The notes beneath the pieces were generated by a model. It worked only from the letters and a program-made list of their open reading frames with translations. It was not told the DNA's origin and ran no database searches. Positions 1 to 7,009 of a stretch of 13,853 bases of DNA are shown in pieces. The stretch is from Gammaproteobacteria bacterium (GTDB lineage Bacteria > Pseudomonadota > Gammaproteobacteria > Steroidobacterales > Steroidobacteraceae): NCBI GenBank assembly GCA_028293725.1, contig JAQGOE010000315.1:1-13853 (forward strand). The letters are read 5' to 3'. The position numbers were made by a program, and so were the translations under genes. Position 1 is the first letter of the stretch; each line of letters begins with the position of its first letter.

Positions 1-37
1 CTCAGTAACCGGTGTGTGCACCTCGCGGGCGCTAGTG

Positions 38-43
38 TATTAT
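38..43 (+). promoter_or_regulatory. possible -10 element of the tRNA-Lys promoter
   Basis: TATTAT lies 22 bases before the tRNA 5' end and is followed by a strongly G+C-rich stretch (44-59). A GC-rich discriminator is typical of stable-RNA promoters under stringent control. I see no good -35 hexamer at the right distance (the sequence near 15-20 is TGTGCA), so this is a weak call from sequence alone. Confidence 0.35.
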
Positions 44-65
44 CCCGCCCCCCGCGCCACCGCAC

Positions 66-141
66 GGGTCGGTAGCTCAGTTGGTAGAGCAGTACCCTTT
101 TAAGGTATTGGTCCTGGGTTCGAGCCCCAGCCGACCCACCA
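66..141 (+). tRNA. tRNA-Lys (anticodon UUU)
   Basis: The cloverleaf folds completely over 76 bases. The 7-bp acceptor stem is 66-72 with 131-137, the D-stem GCTC/GAGC is 75-78 with 87-90, and the anticodon stem is 92-96 with 104-108 (one G-T pair). The anticodon loop CTTTTAA puts TTT at 99-101, so the tRNA reads lysine codons. The T-arm is CTGGG/CCCAG around TTCGAGC, and CCA is encoded at 139-141. It points rightward into the accessory interval, so its 3' end would be the natural site for an integrase-type element. I found no second copy of the tRNA 3' end in the window. Confidence 0.97.
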
Positions 142-427
142 TTTGCCCCTCCGATGGCGCCTAAGCCCATCGAGCGCAGGGGCAGAAACCCTCGAAATCA
201 GGCACTTAGTGGGGCAAGGCCGGCCGGGGTAGATCCCAGCGCCGAGCCGTCCATCGGCTCGTCAAAGCTCACCCCGCAATGGGTACTGTCGCAGAAGCTC
301 CGAGCGCGACGGAATGAGGAGCGCGATCAGACCGGCGCCCACGCCGTCGTCAAGAGCCAGCGACGCCTGATCCACTGTCGAATCCTCATAGCGCACCCCG
401 GCAACCTGCATTGCTATCGCGTGTTAA
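142..427. other. gene-free spacer downstream of tRNA-Lys
   Basis: No convincing gene is present. The open frames here are short and resemble no family I recognise. A 48-codon minus-strand frame runs from an ATG at about 410 to a TGA at about 264, but it has no visible ribosome site. There is no clear hairpin with a T-run after the tRNA. The last part, roughly 417-480 read in the frame of 423, could encode a scrap resembling a restriction-enzyme subunit (see findings). The region looks like decayed DNA. Confidence 0.6.
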
Positions 428-454
428 CTACAAAAGCGCGGATGGCACGAAGCA

Positions 455-660
455 CATCTTCTTCGTTGCTCAGAGCAAGCCACTCGAAAGGTGACTTACT
501 TTTATGATGAAGACGGCTCCCTGATCCTGAAGGGCCGGCTGCCGGCCGAGATCGGTGCGCTGGTGATCAACGCACTCGATGCAGGGTAAATGAATCGTCG
601 GCACGGGACGTTTCCGCGGAAACGCCAGCACAGCAATCGGCTGGCAGTGTTTCGTACAAG
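455..660 (+). pseudogene. relic of a DUF222-type (13E12-like) HNH endonuclease
   Basis: The frame open from 428 to 586 contains the segment TYFYDEDGSLILKGRLPAEI at 494-553, followed by GALVINALDAG and then a stop at 587-589. The pattern of Tyr-Asp-Asp/Glu-Asp-Gly, then LKxRLPAExGALVxxAL, is characteristic of the DUF222 domain found ahead of an HNH nuclease domain. After the stop, homology seems to continue in a different frame: ESSARDVSAETPAQ from 592, like the DVSAET linkers I recall from such proteins. The ORF is therefore frameshifted as well as truncated. The N-terminal part of DUF222 and the whole HNH domain are absent, so it should have no activity. Family membership of the core is fairly sure; the exact ends are not. 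Confidence 0.7.
609..624. repeat. perfect 16-bp palindrome, copy 1
   Basis: CGTTTCCGCGGAAACG is its own reverse complement. It lies in the DUF222 relic, where one frame reads VSAET. The central 14-16 bases recur at 679-694, inside a longer palindrome. Confidence 0.8.
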
Positions 661-676
661 CGTCCGACGATCGACC

Positions 677-696
677 CGCGTTTCCGCGGAAACGCG
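677..696. repeat. perfect 20-bp palindrome, copy 2
   Basis: CGCGTTTCCGCGGAAACGCG is a perfect palindrome that contains the complete 16-bp core of the copy at 609-624. The two centres are 70 bases apart. It can encode VSAETR in one frame and RFRGNA in another, so it may be a repeated coding cassette, a dispersed repeat, or a protein-binding site. Confidence 0.8.
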
Positions 697-954
697 TTGA
701 CTCGGCGGCTCCGCACTGAAATAGGAAGACGAGCCTGATTTCTCGGACTGTCGTTGTGTCGCTTCGAACTCGACATCTGCGGTCGTCCAGGACGCCGCGG
801 GAGTCAACTCCACGTTTGAAGATGCCAGGCCGGGCCCGGCGGCTGCTATTTCGAGCCAGTAAGTAAGAGGCGCTCGCGCTCAATGCCATCGCGCACCAGA
901 GGTGCTGCCATGCTCGCCGACCCGGCTGTCGGGCGGAGGGTAAACTGAGACACC
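697..954. other. gene-free spacer before the ABC transporter
   Basis: No intact gene is visible. The stretch continues the decayed area after the DUF222 relic, with only short open frames. The last 25 bases carry the translation signals of the ABC gene: GGAGG at 935-939, rather far from the ATG at 955, with GAGA at 947-950 closer. I see no clear promoter. Confidence 0.55.
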
Positions 955-2712
955 ATGACCAACCCCTACGCGAGCCTGCTTCGTACCGTTTGGCGCCACG
1001 CCGGCCCGTATCGCGGCCGGCTGGCGCTCCTCTACGGGCTGTATGTGATCGTCAATCTGATCGCGCTGGCGCGGCCGGCAATTTACGGCTGGTTCGTCGA
1101 TCGCATTCAGCGTGATGCGGACCATGTGGTCACTACGACTTGGTACTACGCGGCCATTTATATGGCCCTGTCGCTGGTCGGCTGGGCGATTCACGGACCC
1201 TCCCGCGTGGCGGAACAGAAGCTTGCGTTCGACGTGAGCCTCAAGTTCTTACGCGAGCGCTATCACCAGACATTGCACCTGCCGCTGCGTTGGCACCAGG
1301 ATCACCACAGCGGTGCGACCATCAATCGGCTGCGCAAGAGCTACGAGGCGCTGCGCACCTTCCTGAGCGACGGATTCAGCTACCTCTTCTTGCCCGTGCG
1401 CATAGCATTCTCATTGCTGGCCATACTCTATTTGTCGCCGCTGTTGGGACTGCTCGGCCTGGCAATGACTGCGATCACGGTCATCATGATCGTGCGATTC
1501 GACAGGGTACTGGTCCCGGCGCAGCACGACATCAACGAACGCGAGCATTCGCTCTCGGCCAATCTTTCCGACAGCCTGTCGAACATCGTCACGGTGATCA
1601 CGCTGCGCCTGGAGCGCAGCATGGAGCGCGGGTTGGTCACACAGGCGCAGAAGATCTTCGGGCCGTTCCGTCGCTGGAGCCGGCTCAACGAGTGGAAGTG
1701 GTGTACCGCAGAAAACACCGTCGCGCTCACCTACGTGATGATCGTGGTTGGCTACGTGTATCAGTATTGGCACTCCGGCCAGGTGTTCTATGTGGGCGGA
1801 ATGGTGGCGCTGATCGGTTACGTGTCGCAGTACGCGAGCGACTTCCAAGGCATCACCTGGCAGTACGCCACCATGGTGCGACAGTCCACCGACATCGACA
1901 GTGCACGCGACATTGAGGCACGGTACCTCGATCACCATCGGCCGGACGCACCGCCCGATCTGCCGCGCGGCTGGCACACCCTGCACGTAAGCGGTCTCAG
2001 CTATGCCCATCGCGACGGCGAGGGAGCGAGCCTTGAGGATATCGAACTGGTGCTCACGCGCGGCCGACGCGTGGCACTGGTCGGCGAAAGTGGGTCTGGC
2101 AAGAGCACGTTGCTGGCCCTGCTGCGTGGCCTGTACGAGCCGAAGTCGGGTTACTCGGTGACGGTAGACGGTAGGTCCTGCGGGCTCGGGTCGCTCAACG
2201 AGACCACCACGCTGTTTCCGCAGGAGCCGGAAATCTTCGAGAACACGATTGAATACAACGTGACCCTGGGACTGCCGGTCGGCGAGGCTGAAGTGCGCCG
2301 CGTCTGCGAGGTAGCGCACTTCGCGACGGTAATAGAGGAGCTACCGCGCGGACTGGCCTCCGGTATCCAGGAGAAGGGGGTAAACCTGTCAGGCGGGCAG
2401 CGGCAGCGTTTGGCGCTGGCGCGCGGCATTCTCGCCGCTCAGGACTGCGACGTCGTGCTGCTCGACGAGCCCACCTCGAGCGTCGATCCAAAGACCGAGT
2501 TGCTGATCTATGAAAAGATGTTTCGCGACTTTCACGACAAGGCGGTCGTGTCGGCGCTGCATCGCCTGCATCTACTGCGGCTGTTCGACGTGGTCTACGT
2601 GCTCGACCGGGGTCGGGTGGTGGCGCGGGGCACGCTGGATGAGCTGCTGGCGTCGAGTCGGCACTTCCAGGAACTTTGGAAGCACCAGGACGACGGCGCG
2701 CAGGCCGACTAG
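955..2712 (+). CDS. ABC exporter half-transporter (fused membrane and ATPase domains)
   Basis: This 585-residue protein has the MsbA-like layout. Hydrophobic segments lie at about 22-48, 63-80, 145-180 (two spans) and 253-292 (two spans), and the nucleotide-binding domain runs from about 345 to the end. The ATPase motifs are complete: Walker A GESGSGKST at 377-385, Q-loop Gln423, signature LSGGQ at 478-482, Walker B ending in Asp504-Glu505, D-loop near Asp511 and H-loop His536. It should work as a dimer in the inner membrane, using ATP to export a substrate. The substrate cannot be told: it has no peptidase domain and no partner gene beside it. The ATG is the first possible start, because an in-frame TGA lies at 946-948. 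It converges on the amidohydrolase gene with a 24-base gap and no visible terminator. Confidence is high for the family and low for its role. Confidence 0.93.
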   Translation: MTNPYASLLRTVWRHAGPYRGRLALLYGLYVIVNLIALARPAIYGWFVDRIQRDADHVVTTTWYYAAIYMALSLVGWAIHGPSRVAEQKLAFDVSLKFLRERYHQTLHLPLRWHQDHHSGATINRLRKSYEALRTFLSDGFSYLFLPVRIAFSLLAILYLSPLLGLLGLAMTAITVIMIVRFDRVLVPAQHDINEREHSLSANLSDSLSNIVTVITLRLERSMERGLVTQAQKIFGPFRRWSRLNEWKWCTAENTVALTYVMIVVGYVYQYWHSGQVFYVGGMVALIGYVSQYASDFQGITWQYATMVRQSTDIDSARDIEARYLDHHRPDAPPDLPRGWHTLHVSGLSYAHRDGEGASLEDIELVLTRGRRVALVGESGSGKSTLLALLRGLYEPKSGYSVTVDGRSCGLGSLNETTTLFPQEPEIFENTIEYNVTLGLPVGEAEVRRVCEVAHFATVIEELPRGLASGIQEKGVNLSGGQRQRLALARGILAAQDCDVVLLDEPTSSVDPKTELLIYEKMFRDFHDKAVVSALHRLHLLRLFDVVYVLDRGRVVARGTLDELLASSRHFQELWKHQDDGAQAD

Positions 2713-2736
2713 GAAGTGCGCTGTACCGGGCGGCGA

Positions 2737-4353
2737 CTACTGCGCCAGCGCGGCGAACGGAGCCCGCGCGTGCACTACGCGGCCCCCTACCATTGTGAGC
2801 AGCGGGCGCATGCGCTTGAGCTCTTCGTCGCTGACTTCGAAATACGGCTTGTCCAACACGACGAGATCCGCGAGCTTGCCGGCTTCAATCGAGCCCATGT
2901 CGTTCTCTTCGAAGTTGAACCAGGCGTTCGCGACGGTGTAGAGCCGCAGCGCGTCCTTGCGGGAAATTTGCTGGCCCGGGAGCAGCACCTCACCGCCCGC
3001 GTCCTTGCCCGTCACCATGAAGTAGATGCCGAGCCATGGATTGAGCGCGCCAACGACCGCCGAATCCGAGCCCGCGCCCATGCGGATGCCGCTCTCGAGC
3101 AGTGTTCGGTACGGCGGCCCCGGCTTCCAAGAGGAGTTGGTGTTGCGGATGTAGTCGTGATCCTGCACGCGCACGCCGACGCCGATGCGCTTCAGCCGCT
3201 CGATCTGGTCCGGCGTTATCTCGAAGACGTGCTCGAGCGTCCAGCGCAGCGAACTCACCGGCGTCTGGGCCGCCACCTGCTCCATGATCTTTAGATACCG
3301 CTCGATCTCCTCGTGTCGGATGGTGTGCTGTGACAGCGCCCAGCCCGCCTTCGCGATGCGCTGGTAGACCTCCAGCACTTCCTCGTCTGTGGCGCCGCCC
3401 GCGATGACCTGCTCGCCGAAACGCACGGCCTTGTACATGTCGTCGCCCAGCCCCTGCGTCGCGTTCTCGATGCGCGCCGAGGCTGAGTGAATGTCGCGCT
3501 GGTCGCGCGTGTCGCGATGGTCGTATTGGATTCGCAGGCGCAGCGGTAGCTTTCCCGCACGCCAGAAGTACTCCGCGATCTTGAGGTTCGGCCGATCCGC
3601 CGCCGTCAGGTGCGCGCCGAGCCAGTCGCAGCAGGCTTGGTCCACGACCGTGGTGAGGCCGAGGGATACCGCGTATTGCATGTAGTCAGGGAAGCGCCGC
3701 TTCATGCGCGCCTCGTTAGCTGAGCGGATAACGAACGTGAGCCCCACGCCGTCGGGTTGCACGTCGCCGGCATCGGAGGTCGGTATGCCGGCGGCCTGAA
3801 GCACGCGGCGGCCTTCGTCGTTCACGATGCCGCGGGTCGAGTAGCCGATCTGCATGTAAACCGGGTGGTCCGGGACCGCGGCGGTCAGTTCCTCGCGCGT
3901 CGGCAGGCGCTTCTCTGCGAATTGCAGGTGGGTGAAGCCGCCAATGGCGGCCAGCCATTCACCGGGCTCAGCTTTCTTCGCCGCCGCGGCCAGCGCCGCC
4001 TGCAGAGCCTCGATCGAGTCCGCCGACTCGAGGCCTTCGATGAACGGGCCCGGCGCCTGCGCCGTCCGCACGAAGTGCGTGTGATTGTCGATCAGGCCCG
4101 GGATCACCGTGCGGCCGCCGAGATCGACGACCTGAAGACACGTTTCTTCGCGCTTGAGCGGGTCGTCAACCGTCAGGAAGCGGTGATCGCGGATGCGCAC
4201 GGTTGTAACAGTGCGGTCCGCGGAATCGACGGTAAGGATCTTGCCGTGGATCAGGACCAAGTCCTTGCCACCCGGGCAAGGGTCGGCCGCACGGGCTCCG
4301 GGCGTCAAGAGAATCGCCATCAAAACCCATATCGCGACGGGCACTTTGCTCAT
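2737..4353 (-). CDS. secreted amidohydrolase, family 3 (YtcJ-like)
   Basis: The chosen ATG gives 538 residues, starting MSKVPVAIWVLMAILLTPGA with a probable Sec signal peptide ending near ARA-AD, so the enzyme is probably periplasmic. The metal-dependent amidohydrolase barrel shows PGLIDNHTHF (His91 and His93 as the H-x-H pair), a candidate metal-bridging lysine in YKAVRFGEQ (about 308), His343 in SQHTIRH, His375 in LEHVFE and the late catalytic Asp430 in GAGSDSA. The C-terminus, with GSIEAGKLADLVVLDK, is the usual composite beta-sandwich ending. Family members hydrolyse C-N bonds in small amides, ureas or cyclic imides; the substrate is not predictable. A GTG 18 bases upstream (4371) is in frame, but GGGAG lies 6 bases before the ATG and the signal peptide fits the ATG better. 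The leader contains a transposase scrap. Residue roles other than H-x-H and the Asp are inferred. Confidence 0.9.
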   Translation of the reverse strand: MSKVPVAIWVLMAILLTPGARAADPCPGGKDLVLIHGKILTVDSADRTVTTVRIRDHRFLTVDDPLKREETCLQVVDLGGRTVIPGLIDNHTHFVRTAQAPGPFIEGLESADSIEALQAALAAAAKKAEPGEWLAAIGGFTHLQFAEKRLPTREELTAAVPDHPVYMQIGYSTRGIVNDEGRRVLQAAGIPTSDAGDVQPDGVGLTFVIRSANEARMKRRFPDYMQYAVSLGLTTVVDQACCDWLGAHLTAADRPNLKIAEYFWRAGKLPLRLRIQYDHRDTRDQRDIHSASARIENATQGLGDDMYKAVRFGEQVIAGGATDEEVLEVYQRIAKAGWALSQHTIRHEEIERYLKIMEQVAAQTPVSSLRWTLEHVFEITPDQIERLKRIGVGVRVQDHDYIRNTNSSWKPGPPYRTLLESGIRMGAGSDSAVVGALNPWLGIYFMVTGKDAGGEVLLPGQQISRKDALRLYTVANAWFNFEENDMGSIEAGKLADLVVLDKPYFEVSDEELKRMRPLLTMVGGRVVHARAPFAALAQ

Positions 4354-4354
4354 C

Positions 4355-4408
4355 CTGCACTCCCGCTTCACCTTCCTTCAGAATCTCGACGATCTGCGCC
4401 TCAACCGT
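4355..4408 (-). pseudogene. scrap of an IS3-family orfA transposase N-terminus
   Basis: Read on the minus strand, this stretch gives TVEAQIVEILKEGEAGVQ. IS3-type OrfA proteins commonly begin with a string like SRFTEAQIVxILKExEAGV, the first helix of the helix-turn-helix. About 17 residues fit, then the match ends abruptly just before the amidohydrolase start. No inverted repeat or further transposase sequence is seen. The match is short but distinctive. The last bases overlap the ribosome-binding region of the amidohydrolase gene in a different frame. Confidence 0.45.
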
Positions 4409-4504
4409 CCAGAAGAATTTGCAGGACGATGTCGGTTTCCGAAAACCCGGTTCGTCGTTCCGATGCCAGGCCGAAGAGGCCGGCAAAAACCAAGGAGACA
4501 GACA

Positions 4505-4864
4505 ATGCGTGTCATTGTGTTCGTGAAGGCTACCGACGACAGCGAAAAGGGCACTCTCCCCACGGCCGAGTTGCTCGAGGCGATGGGCAGATTTAATGAC
4601 GAGCTGCGCAATGCCGGCATCCTGCGCGCCGCCGACGGACTCAAGCCCTCCTCGCAGGGCAAGCGTATTGCGTTCGATGGTCCCGGCCGTATGGTCATCG
4701 ACGGACCTTTCGCCGAGACCAAGGAGGTGGTCGCCGGCTTCTGGCTCTGGGAAGTCAAGGACATGGACGAGGCGGTCGCCTGGGTGAAGCGCTGCCCCAA
4801 TCCCATGCTGGGACCGAGCGAGATCGAAATCCGGCCGCTGTACGAGATGGCCGATTTGCTATGA
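4505..4864 (+). CDS. YCII-related (YciI-family) protein
   Basis: This small 119-residue protein, beginning MRVIVFVKATDDSEKG, belongs to the YCII-related family of ferredoxin-like alpha/beta barrels. Diagnostic stretches are the first strand MRVIVFVKA, the DGPFAETKEVVAGFWLWEV block at about 66-84 and the following MDEAVAWVKRCPNP helix. Members are often encoded beside ECF sigma factors and are thought to be small ligand-binding or catalytic domains, but most have no known reaction. The start is clear: AAGGAG at 4492-4497 lies 7 bases before the ATG, although the frame is open far upstream. It is divergent from the amidohydrolase (151-base spacer) and converges on queE with only 16 bases between the stop codons. 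No sigma-factor partner is in the window. Confidence 0.9.
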   Translation: MRVIVFVKATDDSEKGTLPTAELLEAMGRFNDELRNAGILRAADGLKPSSQGKRIAFDGPGRMVIDGPFAETKEVVAGFWLWEVKDMDEAVAWVKRCPNPMLGPSEIEIRPLYEMADLL

Positions 4865-4880
4865 GAATCTGACGCTATCT

Positions 4881-5522
4881 CTATTTCCCCGCCACATTGC
4901 CCCACAAGTACTTGTGGAGCTGAATCTGGAATCGCACCGGCAGGCGATCCTCGAGAATCCAGTCCGCGAGCTCGCGCGCCGGCAGCTGCTCGTGGCTTGG
5001 GGAAAATAGCACCGTGCAACGCGCATCGAGCCCGAGCTCACGCACCTTGGTGCGGCTCCACTCGTAGTCATCCCTGCCACAGATGACAAACTTCACCAGG
5101 TCGTGGGATTGCAGCCGCCCGAGCTCGTCATAACGATTCCGCGGCTCTTCCCCCGAGGCGGGAGTCTTCACGTCCACGACCCGTACAACCCGCGGATCGA
5201 CATCCTCCAGGGACATGGCTCCACTCGTCTCCAGTGACACGCGATAGCCCGCATCGCAAAGTTGCTGCAGCAGAGGCAGACAGTTTTTCTGCGCCAACGG
5301 CTCGCCGCCGGTGACGCAGACATACTTCGCGCCGAACTCCCCGACGCGCGCGAGAATCGCATCGAGCTCCCACCAGTCCCCGCCATGAAACGCGTACGCG
5401 GTATCGCAGTACTGGCACCGTAGAGGGCAGCCCGTCAGCCGCACGAACACCGTCGGGATTCCTACGGTGTCTGCCTCCCCCTGCAGAGAGTGAAAGATTT
5501 CAGTGATTTTGAGCCGCGCCAC
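4881..5522 (-). CDS. queE: 7-carboxy-7-deazaguanine synthase (radical SAM)
   Basis: QueE is a cytoplasmic radical-SAM enzyme that rearranges 6-carboxytetrahydropterin to 7-carboxy-7-deazaguanine, the ring-forming step of queuosine synthesis. The 213-residue protein shows the cluster-binding motif CPLRCQYC (Cys32, Cys36, Cys39), the SAM-contacting GGEP at 72-75 and ETSG at 98-101, and the N-terminal ITEIFHSLQGE that binds substrate. The length is normal. The start is a GTG; an overlapping ATG one base upstream is out of frame. It is the last gene of the leftward operon, 36 bases after cpoB, a common place for queE. The next pathway gene, queC, often its neighbour, is absent from this window. 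Confidence 0.96.
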   Translation of the reverse strand: MARLKITEIFHSLQGEADTVGIPTVFVRLTGCPLRCQYCDTAYAFHGGDWWELDAILARVGEFGAKYVCVTGGEPLAQKNCLPLLQQLCDAGYRVSLETSGAMSLEDVDPRVVRVVDVKTPASGEEPRNRYDELGRLQSHDLVKFVICGRDDYEWSRTKVRELGLDARCTVLFSPSHEQLPARELADWILEDRLPVRFQIQLHKYLWGNVAGK

Positions 5523-5558
5523 ATCCGTCTCGCCGATAGCCCACTTGGCCGACTTGGC

Positions 5559-6380
5559 CTACTTAGCAGGTGTGTGCTGGAGCCGCTCCGCGGCGTGTTT
5601 CGCCGCATCCGTCCCCGGATACTTCTGCACCACCTGCGACAAGGTTGCCCGACCCTCGCCGGTCTTCTTCTGCTCGAGCTGCGTATAACCCAGCTTCAGA
5701 AGCGCGTCCGGCGCTTTGCGCGAATCCGGCCACTTCTGCAGAACATTGCGGAAGGCGCCTGTCGCCGAGTCGAAATCACGCGTGACGTAGAAGGCCTCGC
5801 CCAGCCAGTACTGCGCATTTTCCGCGAGCGGGCTCGCCGGATAACTGGAGAGAAAGGACTTGAAGCCCGTGATGGCGACCGAGTAGCTCCCGGCTTTGAG
5901 CGCATCGAACGACTGCGCATACACCGTCTGCTCTTCCGAGCTGCCGCCGGAATCAGCTCCCGACCCCGCGGCGCCTGTCGGCGACCCCGCACTTCCGGCA
6001 CTCTGCGGCGACGAGCTGCCCGCAGCCGAGCCAGCACCACCACCGGCACCAGCAGCCCCCGACGAGCCCCCGCCGAGAGCAGCGATGCGCTTATCGAGAT
6101 CACTGTACAAATCCCTCTGCTGCTTGTGCATGGCCTCGGAGTTGTACTCGAGCTCTTCGACACGGCCGCGGAGCTGCCGCACGTCGGCCTGCACCTGGTC
6201 GAGGTGCTGCGCCAACTCAACCAGGCTCTGGTTCGAGATGATGCGCTCGATCCGCGTCACCCGGGCGTCGATGTCATTCAACTTCAACTGTATCGGATCA
6301 TCGGCCGCAGGCGCGCTGGCGCACCCGGCACCGAGCGCCGCGACGACCGCGACGACAAACACGACGCATGGCTGACGCAT
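5559..6380 (-). CDS. cpoB: cell division coordinator CpoB (YbgF), TPR protein
   Basis: CpoB is a periplasmic partner of TolA that links Tol-Pal action to septal peptidoglycan synthesis by PBP1B. This 273-residue protein has a signal sequence with a Cys at 20 after LGAG (not a canonical lipobox), an N-terminal trimerising coiled coil at about 26-99, a long Gly/Ala/Ser linker at about 102-148 and tetratricopeptide repeats from about 150 to the end (YAQSFDALKAGSYSVAITGF, then AQYWLGEAFY and DALLKLGYTQLEQKK). The linker is notably low in complexity. An ATG 12 bases upstream (6392) is in frame and sits directly on GGAG; the chosen ATG has GAGG six bases away. It lies about 20 bases after pal. Confidence 0.93.
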   Translation of the reverse strand: MRQPCVVFVVAVVAALGAGCASAPAADDPIQLKLNDIDARVTRIERIISNQSLVELAQHLDQVQADVRQLRGRVEELEYNSEAMHKQQRDLYSDLDKRIAALGGGSSGAAGAGGGAGSAAGSSSPQSAGSAGSPTGAAGSGADSGGSSEEQTVYAQSFDALKAGSYSVAITGFKSFLSSYPASPLAENAQYWLGEAFYVTRDFDSATGAFRNVLQKWPDSRKAPDALLKLGYTQLEQKKTGEGRATLSQVVQKYPGTDAAKHAAERLQHTPAK

Positions 6381-6399
6381 GGTGAACCTCATCTCCGCG

Positions 6400-6951
6400 C
6401 TACCTGGCGGGCTGATTGGTCGATGTCAGATAGACGATCTCAACGCGACGATTCTTCGCCCACGCCGTCTCATCGTGCCCCGCGACCGCGGGACGCTCAG
6501 CCCCGTAGCTCACCGTCGACAGCTGCGCCTCGGTAGCTCCCTGCAACAGCAACGCTCGTCGCACCGACTGTGCCCGGCGCTCGCCCAGGCCAATGTTGTA
6601 TTCACGAGAGCCGCGATCGTCCGTGTGACCCTCGAGCCGCACGCGTGCCGTCGGGTTGGTGGCGAGGTATTTTGCATGGGCCCCCACAATGTCCGTGCCC
6701 TCACCCTTGATTTCGCTGCTGTCGAAATCGAAGTACACCACCCGCTTGGCGAGCAGGCCACCCTGCGGCCCGGCGGTTTCATCATCGCTCCCGTTCTGCC
6801 CGTTGCTGGCACCGTTAGCACCCGCACCCGTTGCTGAAGTACCCGCTCCAACTTCTGACGCCGGCGGCGGCGGCGATTCCTTGGGATGCTTGCTTCCGCA
6901 CGCAGCGAGACCGAGGCAAGCGACCAACATGACAACCAGAATTCTACGCAT
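6400..6951 (-). CDS. pal: peptidoglycan-associated lipoprotein Pal
   Basis: Pal is an outer-membrane lipoprotein that holds the outer membrane to peptidoglycan and is recycled to division sites by the Tol proteins. From the ATG at 6951 the protein has 183 residues. It has a short lipoprotein signal ending LGLAAC (lipidated Cys18), a Pro/Gly/Ser/Asn-rich tether at about 20-62, and an OmpA-like C-terminal domain. The latter contains YFDFDSSEI (73-81), EGHTDDRGSREYN (107-119, including the peptidoglycan-contacting Asp), GLGERRA and NRRVEIVY. GGAG lies 9 bases before this ATG, and the longer open frame upstream has no signal sequence at its start. It follows tolB after a 73-base spacer containing a hairpin. 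Confidence 0.96.
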   Translation of the reverse strand: MRRILVVMLVACLGLAACGSKHPKESPPPPASEVGAGTSATGAGANGASNGQNGSDDETAGPQGGLLAKRVVYFDFDSSEIKGEGTDIVGAHAKYLATNPTARVRLEGHTDDRGSREYNIGLGERRAQSVRRALLLQGATEAQLSTVSYGAERPAVAGHDETAWAKNRRVEIVYLTSTNQPAR

Positions 6952-7009
6952 ACACCCTTTCTCCAAAATGCCGTCCGCGTCTGGCGGCGTTTTTATTGAC
7001 TCGGACACG

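Noticed and set aside
66..141. tRNA-Lys 3' end as an attachment site with a second copy in the window
   Set aside because: I looked near the likely right boundary (about 4860-4900) and along the accessory interval for a repeat of the T-arm and acceptor sequence and saw none.
264..410. 48-codon minus-strand frame beginning MQVAGVRYEDST
   Set aside because: The translation looks protein-like, but there is no ribosome site and I recognise no family. It may be part of decayed DNA.
154..507. 117-codon plus-strand open frame after the tRNA
   Set aside because: Basic, low-information translation with no motif or ribosome site; the DUF222 relic uses a different frame at its right end.
4354..4371. 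GTG start six codons upstream for the amidohydrolase
   Set aside because: The ATG at 4353 has GGGAG at good spacing and gives a cleaner signal peptide.
6970..6998. Short stem followed by TTTTT on the plus strand, as a terminator
   Set aside because: The stem is only about 4 bp, and it faces the wrong way for the genes here.
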